Shown in pieces: positions 12,561-26,261 of a stretch of DNA of 64,000 nt. Where the stretch lies: assembly GCA_024362935.1 (NCBI GenBank), contig JANCRA010000007.1:14758503-14822502 (forward strand). Reading direction: 5' to 3'. The DNA is from Setophaga petechia. Lineage: Eukaryota > Chordata > Aves > Passeriformes > Parulidae. The notes under the pieces are model-generated. The model was not told where the DNA came from, did not search any database, and saw nothing but the letters and a program-made list of their open reading frames with translations. The translations under genes and the position numbers were made by a program. The number at the start of each line of letters is the position of its first letter. The first letter of the stretch is position 1.

Positions 12561-15334
12561 AACTGGCAACTCTTTTTTTGACAGCAAGGCTATAGGTTGG
12601 CAAATGTCAAAATTCCATTACAACTCTTCCTTTCTTCATTTCTATCTTGACTGTTATTAGACTGATCAGTTAAGCACATATCACAGCCAAATTTTTACCA
12701 GCAATTTGACCACTTTCTTCCTCTGTTGATCTCCAGATCAGCAATCCCTCACAATTAAAGGTACCCTTGATCTCTATCTAAAACCATGAAAGACACACAT
12801 AGCCTTAGGAATATAAAAAAAATATAAACGTCAATAAATATATTGATAAATGAGATCATGACAAATAATGTAAACTTTAAAAATTATGCTCACAATGTCA
12901 AATACACAGATCATGTATAATAGAACCATTTGTTACTGAATGCCAAACATTTCATAAATATGAGTATGAGAAGAGAGATGCCCTCTGCCATAGAACCCTC
13001 TCAAGATCCATCTGTTGAATCAAATAAAACTGATGAACTCATATATTTCCACATGTTCACCAGATTCTTGGGCTTCCAAGCTCTGAAAAAAACATTTCTG
13101 TAATAGGATGGCAAACAGGAATAGAGCATGCCTGCATAATCTACTCCAATATTTTTATTTTATTGCACAGTATTTAATTATGAATTTCTGAGAGATTGAC
13201 ATTCATATCCTGGTACTCTGATTTCTTCGTGGCTGACCTCCTACTGCCTTGAAGTTTAACTCAGTAAGTTTGACTAACCTGGAAAAACTACTCTTGGTCC
13301 TTAGCAATGTAAATCATTCAACAGTTACAAAGAGCACAAGGTCCTTCTCACCAAGTACTGCACTCAAGATTGTGTAGGAAATAATTTTTCCCTCATTGTG
13401 TGCCACCATTGGAGGCAGTGCCACCTCCAATCTGGTTCCTGAGGTAGTCAGATCCTCCACCTTCTTACAAGGCAGCACTGTACTCACTGAGCTAAAGAAA
13501 CAGACTTTCTTCTGGTATCAATCATCATAGTTCATAAAATAGGATTTCACATCATTAATTAAGTTTCAATTTTATTGAGCATTTGACTACTTAGCATGCT
13601 TTCCAGACAACTGTTTTGAGCACCATCAGCCTTGTTGGCAATTCTCAAACTGCATAAGCTTTCTAATTAAATTAAGCCTTGCTGCATGTGAAGAAAGAAG
13701 GGAATATTTTATTCTAACTTTATGTAGATGAGGAAACACAGTAGTCACTTGCTCAAACAAGCTGATGAAAAGGTATTGCCCTTGACTGACAGCATGTGGT
13801 CTAAGCATGAAGACATTACACAGGATAAATTTATCACCATATAACATAATTGATCAAATAATATACAAACCCCTAAAAATAGACCATGAAATACTTTGTG
13901 CAGGACACAAGTATCATACAAATATTACAAATTAAAAATTATCATCTAATTATTATCACTGATTTAGCCATGCAAATGACTTAATTCCATACCAGTGAAA
14001 ATGTGCAGGCTGGTGTCACCAGCAATTATGTTTTTATGAACTGGCACAGTTCATGGGGAACAAGACTTAAGCTGATGCCAATTACTTCTAAAAAGTGCCC
14101 CTAAACCAGTTTCCAGATTGGGAAGGCAGGAAAGCAAGGAGAAGAACAATGCAGATTCCATTACTATACAAACTTGTGTTTTTATGATGAGATGTAACAT
14201 TCTGATACTTGGATAGATGACTATTAGAAACTGAATTAGATGTACTAACATTTGTACATGAATATATAGGACAGAAACTAGTGGGAGCTGGCCGGAACAT
14301 AAGCACAGCTCCAAATGTTTTTCTCTCAGTCTGAGGAAGGGGAAAAGCCCTATAATTTACAGAAAGAGTCACCAGAAGTATAAGAGGACAAATAAAAAAA
14401 GGAAAAAAAACATGTTCATTCAGAGAAGGAAGCAATGTGCAACTTCATATTTAAATAAGTTCATCCTTTCCTCTAAGGAAAAATTCAGCACAAATATGAG
14501 GAAGAGCATATATATTTCTATCCCTGCAAGCCTAACAAATCTCCACTAAGATAACTGCTGTTCCTGTAAACTTGTCTCATGTCTACTCAAGATCAGAGAG
14601 CAAGAAAATGGAGAAAACGCCTTAATGAAGAAAATGCATTTTTCTTGCCAACACTCTTCTCCACATATCTGAACTGCAGAGCTTGTTCACAAAATATTTC
14701 ATTCGGGTTGAGAACCAGAATGTTTGCCATGCTGTCTAGCATTGCAGAGCACTCCACCACTATCCTATGTAAAGGCAGAAATCCATATTTCTCCACAGAT
14801 GTTTGGTTCAGAAGATACAGGTTGTCTCTGTCTCAACAATCCTTAGAGGACATTTGTGACCTAAGATTTTTGTAGTCACCCCAAAGAGAAAGCCAGCATG
14901 ACTCCAGTTTCATTTTATAGTATGTACAAAATTTAAATGAATAATTGCCACCACTGCTTTTGTGCTACTCTTGGGCCTACTCAAGTTCTAAGTTTAAAGG
15001 AAAATGTTTCACAAGTATGATGAAAAGTACTGCTTAAAATTATTCCACAGATGAGCAGTGACAGAAGAAAACATCCATCTCCTAAGTGATTATTTGTTCA
15101 TGGCAAAATTAAAATAAAAATAAATAGGAGCAGATCAGGGATAAAGAATACCCTAAGAAACTTCTTCTTTTTTTAAAGATAATTTTGGTTGATTTTTTTT
15201 TAAAGTAACATTTTACATGATCTACAATGTGAATTTTTCTAAGGAAGATACTACAGTAGCACAGCCTTAGATCAAAGCTCACAAACTATTTGAGTTTAAT
15301 GAATACAAATGAAAACTGCATTCTTTAGGTGTGA

Positions 15335-15368
15335 ACACACATACCTACACATACCACACATACACACT
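15335..15368. repeat. Imperfect CA-rich microsatellite
   Basis: Runs of acacaca interrupted by tacc: acacacatacctacacatac, then cacacatacacac. Confidence 0.8.
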
Positions 15369-17589
15369 TCCTTGCACTCTTTTCAATAAAATTTGTAAAC
15401 TACCCACAATTCAACAAGTTTGAAAAGTTTTGCTTATAATTTTCAAGTGCTGTATTCTAAACCAAAGAGAAAAAAACAAAACATACAAATTGAGGTCAAC
15501 TGTAAACCATTTAATTCAGCAGTTTGGAGGTGGGGAAAAAAGTAAAAAGAAATAGCACAGCAGCTTGAAAGCTGCATTTCAATCTATTACCTCATTACCA
15601 GAAATACAAACTAAGAAATCAATACTATTCATATACTTTCATGAAAGATGGCTTCCACCTGGCAGCTCCTAAGAGCAAATATCTGCTCTATTTTACTTGC
15701 TCCCACTTCCAATGAGCAAGCAATGAAAACTTTGGACATGTTTATATAATAATATGGACATAACAATCCAACAGAATACTCAGAAATTCAACACCAAAGC
15801 TGACTAAGGCATTTTTTCCTTTGCCACACACAGGCTGTTGCACAGGATTAGGGTCATTTATATGGAAAGAGTTAAACTAAAAAAAAAACCCAAAAAACTA
15901 GTCTTCAAGGAAGAAAAATACCCCAAACCATAACATACTACTGAACCTGCATTATTTACCCAAGAGACAATCTCTCAGATTTACTGTGCTTACTTGTATT
16001 TCTCTAGCCTAAAGAAGGATTAGTGCATCTAAAAGCTCTCCTGTTTCTTCTGTCAGCTGGGACAACAAAAAATACTATTTTTTTTATTAATTTGGACTGC
16101 ATATGCCTTTAGCTCAACAGTGTTACAACACCACTACTATTGAAGCGTCTTCTAAACAACTTAATGGGACAAAGAAGAATGAAAACAGAATTTTAACATA
16201 TCATAACTATTATGAAAAACAGGAAAGAAACACAGCTCAGCAACTATCCCCACAGGGGGATATGTGTCTGTCTGCTTCAAGATATGCCTGCTTTTACTTA
16301 ATGCTCAAAATCAAGCACAACCTTCCTCATGTTCCATCACACCAAATTCCACCACGCTATTCCGTAACAGAGTGTAACTATTTCAAACTCCTTCCAAACC
16401 CTTACAATTTTCTGGTATTAGACTAATGTGATCCTAGATTCTTTGAGCAACTTCTGGGGATTTGGCCTCTTTGAGCATCCCACTAAGACTGGAGATCAAG
16501 CTTAACATACCAAAATCCCCTTGCTGCTGGAAACCAGACATCCTTAATATTCATCTCTTACTACTGTAATAACCAGGACAGAAGGACACTGTGGGAAAGG
16601 ACTAAAAAAATCTCAGTGGACACTTTTGCAACTTTGAAAGATCAGGAATCAATCTTCTTGAAAATGTAGTTTACCTTGCACCTCTGTTACAGGACAGAGA
16701 GCACTGAGCACCACACGTGGCCAAATTCCCATGCATAACATTAAACCAATTCTGTGTAGTATTTTTCAGATTTGGGGTTATCCTGGGAACAGTTCACAGT
16801 GCTAGAAGCAGGTAAGCAGAACTAAGGAACCAGATAGCTAAGCACTTGGTGAGAATTCACCAAGATCTAAAAAATATTTTCCCTTTCCAGTTGTACACAT
16901 CCAAGCTAAAATGTCTGCTTGTATTTTCTATAATATTATCCTTCATGGATTCATAAATATAAAACACAGGTTCCATATTCCATACGCTCATTTAATCTAT
17001 TTTATTATCTTTTTTTTTTCCCCTGTGGGGTTAAATTAAATTGATATTCCAATTAAAAATAATTACAAATGCAAGCGCAGAAACTGTAATTGTTCCTTGG
17101 TAGTCAAGCTTTTCAACAGGAAGGTCAAGTCCTGAATGTTTAGACAGAAACTTAAAATGTTTACATGACCAAGTCAGGTTTTTGCAGTTCCTGTCAATGA
17201 AGAAGATTCATCTGAGTTTACAAGATATATCCCACTGTGAAACTGGCACTTAGACAATAAACTCATTCAGCTGTGTTTAGTCCTGTGAGTCACTGAGCCC
17301 AAAAAGGGAGCTGGAGAAGCCACATAGCTTTCATTCACATGCTATTTAAAAGAAATTAAAAATGCCAGGTTAGCACCTCCAATGTAACACCAACTATTTA
17401 GTAGTACTCAGGATTGCACATCCCTCTCTTCCAAAGTACTGAGGTTCATTCCTCTGCACTAATTTTTTTTTATTGTGGTTGCTACCAGCAAAAGCTCTGC
17501 ATTTCAAAACGCTCACAAAATTAGTGTTTGCTTATAAATGCATCATGTGCAAGGCACACAGCCTGAGTCCTTTGGTCATTCTTCCAGAA

Positions 17590-17741
17590 AGGCTGAGAAT
17601 CTCCCTCACTGGAGATATCCAAGAACTGTCAGGACACAATCCTGGGCCATGCGCTCCAAGTGACCCTGCTTGAGCAGGAAGGCTGGACCTGTCACCCCAC
17701 TGTGGTCCCTTCCCAACATTACACATTCTGAGATTCTGTAA
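17590..17741 (+). mobile_element. CR1 LINE 3'-end fragment
   Basis: The segment follows the avian CR1 3' untranslated region in order: a ctccctcactggagatatcc block, a tgaccctgcttgagcaggaa block, a ggtcccttcccaac block, and the terminal repeat-like cattctgagattctgta. The terminal ATTCTG(T)GA repeat is the CR1 3' signature, so the element reads on the plus strand and is truncated at its 5' end, as most copies are. It is visibly diverged from the family sequence, so it is an old copy. Identification is from memory of the family, without an alignment. Confidence 0.85.
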
Positions 17742-18036
17742 TTAGTTCTGAACATTGTCTTGGGCCACAGAGATGCTTAATGAATAGGACATTTAAGGAA
17801 CAGTAGAACGGATTTTACAAATTAAATATCATATCTTTAGTCCACTGAAAAGCATACTCATCTCATGTATCTTAGGTTGTTTACTCTCTTACAGTCTTAA
17901 TGTATTTCATGTGGCACTAACCATGTAAACCAGAAAATCAACCTGAGATGAGAATGAAATGGTATATTCTTTACTAAGTACAGCAGTTTTCATGTTCACA
18001 ACACTGTAATTCTATGTTATGCTGCCTGTGTTATGC

Positions 18037-18058
18037 TGATATTTTTTAAAAAATATCA
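18037..18058. repeat. 22 bp perfect AT palindrome
   Basis: The sequence reads TGATATTTTTT followed immediately by its exact reverse complement AAAAAATATCA, with no spacer. Confidence 0.95.
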
Positions 18059-21000
18059 ATATTCAGTATAATAATCACATAGACAATCTAACTCAAACCT
18101 TTGGGAGACTTTTTCATTTAAATAAGTACACCTGAAAGGAAAAAATATTTACCATTACTTGGCAGAGTATCACAATTTATTAGGCATTCTAAAGGTTATC
18201 ATAAAGTGCTGCACCTCTCAATCAATGTTGACCATTTGAGACAACTAATTCCTGAGAACATCTTCAGGAAAATAACTGGTCCCTGGATCAGAGTGCCAGT
18301 TTTAATTCTTTCAAAGGACTCTGCTAACAAGAAAACTAAACTTGAAAATAACAGTTATAGTTATGAGACAATTGTCTGAAACAAATGAGACAATTCCCAG
18401 TACCTAGAAAAGGCTGATAACTTAATAGACCCAACCCTTCCTGCATGTGACACACGGGCTGTATCCATATCAGCAATTCATTTACCAATACAAGCAGGCT
18501 GGTTACTTGAAGCAGCCATTGCTCATGGCTTTTCACACTGCCTCCCAATTCTTGCAACTAGATTTAAAGCCTTACAAACACCCAACATTTATTTCCAATG
18601 ACTTCAGCTCAGAGGACCTGACACTTGTATTACTTGCAAGTAGATCATAATCAATAAACAAACAACATGCAAAGATTGGTGCCAGATAAATCTCCTCTTA
18701 ACTAAAACTTGTTTCCCTATCCAAATAAGACAATTTGTGAAAAATCTACATGGCTACTTTTGGGGAAAATACAGCTTTCTAAAAATTCTTACAAATCCCA
18801 CTAAAACACAGAAACAACCTCCTAACAAAATGTAGTAGGAAGAAGTAAATGTAAAACTCTATCTTATTGACCATGGCAGACTTTTCCTGTGTTGAGATCT
18901 CCAAGAGATAAGGAACAGCTTTACACTTGGACTGTAAAACACTATACCAAGGGAAGAGATCTCCATTCTCTCTGACCACAGTTATTTCACGAGTGAAGGT
19001 TGGACTTCCAAGTGAAATAATATTCTAAAAATCAACCTTAATCAGTGTTTTTTCCACCCAGCTTTCTTAGAATGAAATTTGGCATGATTTCACATTTAGT
19101 ATGGATATGGACTGATTAAAAGACATACACACACATCCTCAAATACATCCATACATATGTAAGTTCTACTGGCTCAAATCAAATATTAGCAATGTGGTTT
19201 CTTCCTACACTTTGTCTCAGTCTTTCAGGTTCCTTGGCATAAATAAAACTCAGCTATTTTTCAGAAATGCTGAGCCTCTATATAAAGGAAACTTGAAGGC
19301 ATAAATTTATGTTTTATTTGTACCAAAGTCAGTCTATTTTCAGGTTTCTAGGATGTCTTCTGACACAGTGTAAATGTATTTAGAGCACTGCAAAGAATGA
19401 AAAGTGGAATCCTTAAGGACCATTTTAGAACTATCTGAATCATCTACAACAAAGGGATTTAAAGATTCCTTAGTGTAAAACAGATCATATTTATAGTGGA
19501 ATACAGCCTACTATGTGACTATTAAATTGAAGACTTCACTCACTTTCAGGAGTAATTTGCCACATGGTCCTCAAGCACTGTCATAGCAGCTGTCAATTTT
19601 TTTAATGACTCTGCAATTAGCACAACTTCTAAGATACAGGCATGAACAAGACACTTCCCCTATTAAAATCATGTGGCTTCACAGTATATCAAATAAAACA
19701 GGTATGAATGAATTGCTAATGGTGAAATCAGCCACCCACAAACAAAACCCCAGTGAAAGAACAGAAGACGATGTTCTAATAATTTAGTTAAACCTATCTC
19801 TACTGCTGCTGTTAATAGAGGAAGGAATGTAAAGAGCAAAACCTGTGAAAAAGTCCTTCAGTTTCAGGAGTAAAGGAGACTTCTCCAATCACAGCCCCTA
19901 TCTTGGTGAGTGCCTTGTGCACACTATGAAGTGCTTGGAAGGGACACCAGAAGATGACAAGAAAGAAAAATGATCTCAGCAGGTTTTAAAGGGCAACAGG
20001 TCTGAAAAAGAAACTAAAGAGCAACTCCAGCTGTCGATAAAGTGGAGTAATTGAGCTGCTAAAAGGTCTGGATGCAAAAAATCATTTATCCAAACCCCAT
20101 CCTTGAATTCAGTAAGCTGAACACTCACAACCCTTAGTCTCGGCTGTCGTTCAAGTGTAATAGATGGCTTAACATCTGGCACGTATAGAATAAGACACCG
20201 CTTCTGCCAATACCCCTGGATTTGCACCATTCTGAACCAACTATGTGCATTAAAATCTTTGCATGTAAATCTTCACACACCTCTACCAGAAGCTATGCCA
20301 ACTGCCAAGTTTACTTATGTGACTTCCTGCTTTTACAAACCTATTGTGATTACCAGGTAGCTCTTTGAATTTTCATATTTTGAATCAAGTATTTCTGTGA
20401 ACCTTTTGCTCGCTTTTCACTTCATGTATGTAATATATATCATACCATCTCTGCAGATGTGATCTCCCTAAGCTTTCAAAGAAGCTCATTAACTCATCTA
20501 GAAAAATCCTGGGATCCTCTTACAAAAGTTATTATGCAGCTGCCCCATAATGAATTCTTGAAGTTGAGGGGAGCAGGCAGAGGAAAACTACAATATTGCT
20601 GAGATTAAGCATTATACATTACAGATACAAACACTCCTAAACCCTCACTCATACAAACATTAATGTGTTTGTCTTCAAGCCTCATTAAGTAGCAAATACA
20701 CCTGTGAAAATCTCTTATTAGTGTAGTGGAAAACACTTCTCATCTTGAGAAGTTCATAAACATTGTCCAAAGCAAGTGAGAAGAGATTACTCCAGTCCTG
20801 AAATACAAGAACACAATTTGCTGTTTCTAGCCACAACAATATACATGAAAATTCTTGATTGCATTCCTCACTGAGTTTTAAGTAAATTCAAATGTGATTT
20901 GTCAAGAGATACAAATTGAAGAAAATATTGGCTTTTTAATGGAGTTGAAGTATATCCCAAAATACTTCTAAGTGACTGTCTTATTTTGCCTTTTTTTTTT

Positions 21001-23810
21001 GACAAAAAATTTTCACCCATGTATAATTACATACCCTACACTCTGGGAAATCAATTTCAAAATAAAACCCGTTTTTTTATTTATATATTTGCTTTTTGTC
21101 TTTCATGATGTGAAAATATTTCAACCAAGACTGATTTTCCTTTATTGAAGAAGAGTTTGCTAACTCTTCAGTGTTGGTGTGTCACATCTGGCTAGAGAAG
21201 AGAAAACATTGTCTTTCTAATGGGAATAACTTTACTTTAAATACAAGAAGGGAGAGGTAAAAGGTCTGTTCCTTCCTTTTCCCATTTTTCTGTTTTAATA
21301 CCATGATACTATTTAAGGTGAAACTTAGTAAAATCTGGCTTTAGAATGCCTGAATTTGGTGCCTATACCACATGAGTAAAATCCCTTTGATGGCTCTCAA
21401 TTATCCTAAGCTGTATTTCATCCCAAAATCCCTGGGAAAAGGCCCTACACACCATATAAGACATAGGATCCCCAAGACACTAGCTCTACCAACTAACTGT
21501 GTTGTTAAAATTATAGCAACTTATTCATTCTCTGCTTCTTGAGAGCTTAATTATCTTTTTTCTTTCATGCTTTGTTTGTTACACTTTGAATATCTGTCTT
21601 TTTTTTCTATTCTGCCACATGAAGAAAATCAGCTGACTTGAAAATGCCAAGCTTTCCAGTGTGCCTTCTCCAGAGGATAATATAAATGTCCACCCTGGAA
21701 GAAACAGATTTTCCATATTTGGGGCTCTGTGACATTCTCCCAAACACTCACACAATAATTTTTTAATATGCACTTACAATGTACCCTGCATATGTTAATT
21801 TAGATTCAGATTTTTTTATTTTACCTTTATCTCACAAGAAGCTTGTTGTTTACTTCTGAGGACATGACACAAGCAAACAATGTAACAAAGAACTATTTCA
21901 ATAATGTTTTATTCTGATGCATTAAACAGCAACAATCAATAAATATCTAGAGTAAATTAGGGATCTTTCTTCCATGTGCACACATTTTTCTACAGTTTTC
22001 GCTACATTGAAAAGAAGAAACTGCCACAGCCAGCCAGGGATTTTCAAGTGGGATCCTTTTCCCAGGATCCCCCTGCATTTTTAACTAATTCCATATGCTT
22101 TAGTGCCAGCAGACCAAGCATCTCCCCAGCAGAAGCAATCTATGCTGCCCTGCCACTTCAGCACGAGGAGCACCAGTGCTATCAAGGCTTGTCATCTTGC
22201 CTATTAGCTTGATGTCTTTATTCACAGGCCATCTGCACCACTGAGAGATACCAAGGCAGCTAATGTCAATATGAACAAATTCCTCTTCTTTTACAAGAAA
22301 TGTCAAACATAGGACAGAGCAAGAATGACCCCAGGAATACCAACAGATGTTAGCTACAAGGCTTTAAAAGGGGGAAAAAAATTTAAAAAATCAATCTTTC
22401 CTACTGGGACTAATTAAGATGAAATGAAGAACAAAAGTAAGGAAAAATCATGTCACATTATCAGGAGCTTCATACATACTTTCTAAGCTCATTATTGGCA
22501 TATTGCCCCATGCTCTTTGAAAACTGGTAAAAAAGTGGTTGGGTAGCTGGCACAGTATTAGAAAGATCCTCTATGTAATTCTCAGTCCTCATCTGAATTA
22601 CAGAACAGATCATGACAAGAAAAATTATATATAATTATTAGCAAAGCATTGTTTCAAGCAGAAATTAAGCACAGCAGCATTTACCCTATAAATCCATACA
22701 TTAAAAAGAACTCCAAATATAAGAAAATGCAGACATGGTATAGTACGTGGCATTTCAGGAATGCCCAAAGTAACATATTTAGATTTACCAGCAACAAAAA
22801 GATGTTCCCTTTAACCACAGATTAAACACCAGAGTACAAAATTTAATGGCCATTTTTGTGCCTATGTTCAATTAGCACCACTTCTAATTTGGCAAGGAAC
22901 AGAGGGACAAACCCATCGTCATGACAAGAGAAACTGTCTAGATCTTTATCATGTATCTTAAAGAAGACAGGTGAGAAGAGATGCATTAGAAGTATTTCCA
23001 TGCCATCTTTCTCAGCAGGAGCTCAGCCAGAACTCAGGTCTGTGATTACAGAGTCCAAGCATTTCAGCCCTGTGATGGAACACCGTGCTGTCCCTGCAAG
23101 TTACAGTCAAGTCATTTTCAGTTTGTATTCCACCCTGGAAAAGAAGGATATGGCTGTGAAGAACAGCTGAGCTCTCCCATGGCCATGCAGCAGTGGCAAG
23201 ACAGACCTGCCCATATCTTAGAGGCTGCTTGACCATGTATACAGATTTTCAAAAACTGTGCCTCCAAGTGTTCAAAAAAATTTACAGACAGAGCTAAATC
23301 AGAAAAGCTCTATGCTGTAGACACAAATGGTCACTTTCCAGCTATATCAACTCAAACAATATTCTGCGTGCACAGTTTCAGGTAGTCCTCAATGAAATCA
23401 GCTTTTCTGAAGGAGCAGAGGTGCACATTAAGTTCATTGCAGGATTAGCTATGCCACTGAGGAGTGGGATACTTCTCCCTCCTCCAATTCCTGGCATTGA
23501 CAGTAAATATTTCAAAAGAAAACCAGAAAACCCTTGACACAATTCATTCATTCAGCAGTAGCAGCTCTCTACAAGGCTTAATACAGGTATGGAGTCAAAT
23601 ATCACTGTACAAGTTGTACACACAACATGGGCAGCCTTTCATATCCAATGCTATATTCAAAAATTGTAATGACTATTTTATAGAGACATAGGTTTATTTT
23701 AGCTTGATTACAGCAGCCTCTTGCATTTTGTCTGGATGATGATTATGATATCCATTCCATTGCAGGCGCTCCTCCACAGGATTGGTTAACCCGTCTTGGA
23801 GTCATATGCC

Positions 23811-23824
23811 TTAATTACAATTAA
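23811..23824. promoter_or_regulatory. Homeodomain-type inverted site
   Basis: TTAATT, AC, AATTAA forms a perfect inverted repeat of a TAATT core. It follows an inverted CCAAT-like gattggttaac at about 23790. Could be chance in AT-rich DNA. Confidence 0.25.
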
Positions 23825-25767
23825 CTCACAAGCTCCTTTTACACCATAAACACACATCCTACAAATTAAAGAAACAGAGCCATCCTTGCAACTCTCTATG
23901 GAAACGGACATGAAGATTTCATTAGTGTTACTGATAACAACAGAAACACACTGAGTGTACTACAAAATACAGCAGATGCACACCTGCACCTCCCTACTGC
24001 TAAGATTCATTAGGGGAATTCTAAATTCAAGTAGACTGCCTCAGGCACAGTGACAAATTATATAAGTTGCTAATGTGATCACACACAAATATTCCACCAT
24101 GATACTGCTTTTCTACTTCAGGATTAGCAGATTACCCCTAAAATTAACATGCCCTTCATTAACTATTCTTCATAGCAAAATTCTATGCATTTTTCTTGCT
24201 TTTCTTTCCCCCAAGCGTTGCAGAGAGGGTTAAAAAGTCAGTCTTGTCTCCCCTTGTATCAGACAAGCAATTCATATCCAGCCTTCCTTTCTGATTTACT
24301 GATCAAGCTACAGGAAAGCATCTACAATGACAAGAGTTTGAAAAACTGATAGCAAAGTTTGAAACAAATAGCTAGACAAACTATTTACAAGAGAAGTTGT
24401 CACAATTTATCAAACTCTATCACTTCTGTTGGAACTGTGTAAAAGATAGTGCTTGAAATTGCTATTAAAATCTTTATGCTGCAACAGATTTGAGCATTTG
24501 TAGATATTTTTAACAAAAATAGGAGAGAGAGCTGAATCAGACTTCAAAACCTGGACTTTTCAAGTGAGAGATTTTGTTTCACTCCCTCTGCAGTTCCTAG
24601 GGCTTATTACCCATATTCTTTCTATTTGCCACTCTGACCATGCACGCAGAGGAGCTTTCCCATCCCCAGTCACTGGGCCACTGAAGTGTGTCCATTTCTT
24701 CTATTCATTCTATATTGGGAAAACCACTCTGAAAAATGACCTTTTGCCTAGCCAATAAAGATTCAGAGAGTGTAAATTATAGCATATGGCAGCTGATTTG
24801 CTCAAGGGAGCATGGCATTTACCATACCCAAAGCTGCATCTCACAGTTTAAACTGTGGCAAAGAATAAAAAATTAGTCTTAGAACCACAGAAATGAAAGC
24901 CTTTATTCAGAATGGCTCCCTTTAAAATGGTGAAAATGCGAACTAAAGTTCAATTAAATGTTAAGTCTAATGTTGGAGCACAATAACTTAAGTAGAGATG
25001 GTTCTTTTCCTTCTGTTAAGTGAAAAGAAGCCATTCTTCTCAAAGGTACATAAAGAAAAAAATCATATGCAAAAGAAAATTTACTTTTTATAACTAACTG
25101 AGGAAGATACTTTGCATATGTTAAAAAATAAGCTGAAGAAAGCAACATTATAAACGTCTAAAAATGGCACCAACACCAATGGTAACAGCAGCAAGATTTG
25201 CACAGAAGTAGCTCGTTCATTTGGCAAAGGGGGAAATCTTATTCTCTGGTTTCACTTTTAGTTTTTGTTTTAAAAACTAACCTCATGCAGGAGGGATTCC
25301 ATAAGGATCCCGGTGCTAACACTGTCTTCTCTGCCTGTGTAGTACTAAAACGAGATTTTATACCATTCCTATGATTAAATGAAAAGGTCTATTTGTCTGC
25401 AAGATGATACTTTAGGAATCCTCTTGCTAATTCTGTGCTGTGTGATGCTGAAGGTGGAGTGTGTCAGGATACTTAAGCTGGGGATTTGAACCTATGACCT
25501 AAGAGGTGAAAGTACTCAGGAAGATATAAAATACCTTGCTAGATAACCGCCACCTAATAAAAAGGAATGAGGATTTTTATAAACCATTTTAACTTCCAAG
25601 ATTGTCTAGCCCTAAATGGAGCAGTATTGATGAGAATGAGATAGATTATATATACTGGCACAGGAAAACGTTATACTAAAGCATCAACTCTATCAAGCCT
25701 TATCTGTACTGAAGCAAAGAATCTTCCCCTTTTGCCATAAAACACAGTGTGTGGTATTTTATCTAGT

Positions 25768-25782
25768 CCACACACACACACT
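25768..25782. repeat. Short CA microsatellite
   Basis: ccacacacacacac. Confidence 0.75.
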
Positions 25783-26187
25783 AGATCTACAGTCCCCTCC
25801 AGCACATCAGAAAGCATAAACCAGTGATGATAATATGACGTGTTGTGCATTTTACCAACCCAACTTGGCAATGCTATAATTCTTCAATAACTATGGAACA
25901 TCTGCAGTTTTTTGATACTTACTATGCTTCATTCCCATGATGCTCTCGGTGTCTGTTCAGAGTACAGAAAGGTCAACCAGCCCATCTGGAATCCTCCCCA
26001 TTCATCCATTCTTGCGTGCTGCCTCTTTTGCAAAAGGAGTTTCTGCAGAATTTGTCACTTCCACCTGTTCTGACAGGTTATCCCTGCCTGACCTGGAGAT
26101 AGCCCTTGGGGACATTAATCATACAACAGTCTGAGCTGTGAAAGAAACAAGGCTTGCCTGGATACTGTTACAGTCTCTGTCACCTAC

Positions 26188-26261
26188 TAATCATGTCCTG
26201 TGACACAGAGGGGTTTAATCAGATGGTCAGGTTTCTCATTAATCATTGTGGCCTCACAATG
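26188..26261. promoter_or_regulatory. Candidate enhancer: three TAATCA sites and an everted SOX-like pair
   Basis: TAATCA occurs at 26188-26193, 26216-26221 and 26240-26245, matching OTX/PITX-like homeodomain cores. Immediately after, CATTGTG (26244-26250), GCCT, and CACAATG (26255-26261) form a perfect inverted pair of SOX-type cores. The arrangement is seen; the regulatory role is inferred. Confidence 0.35.

Noticed and set aside
25481..25493. tRNA B-box-like aggttcaaatccc on the minus strand
   Set aside because: No matching A box, acceptor stem or anticodon arm could be found at the right spacing. At most it is a trace of a tRNA-derived SINE.
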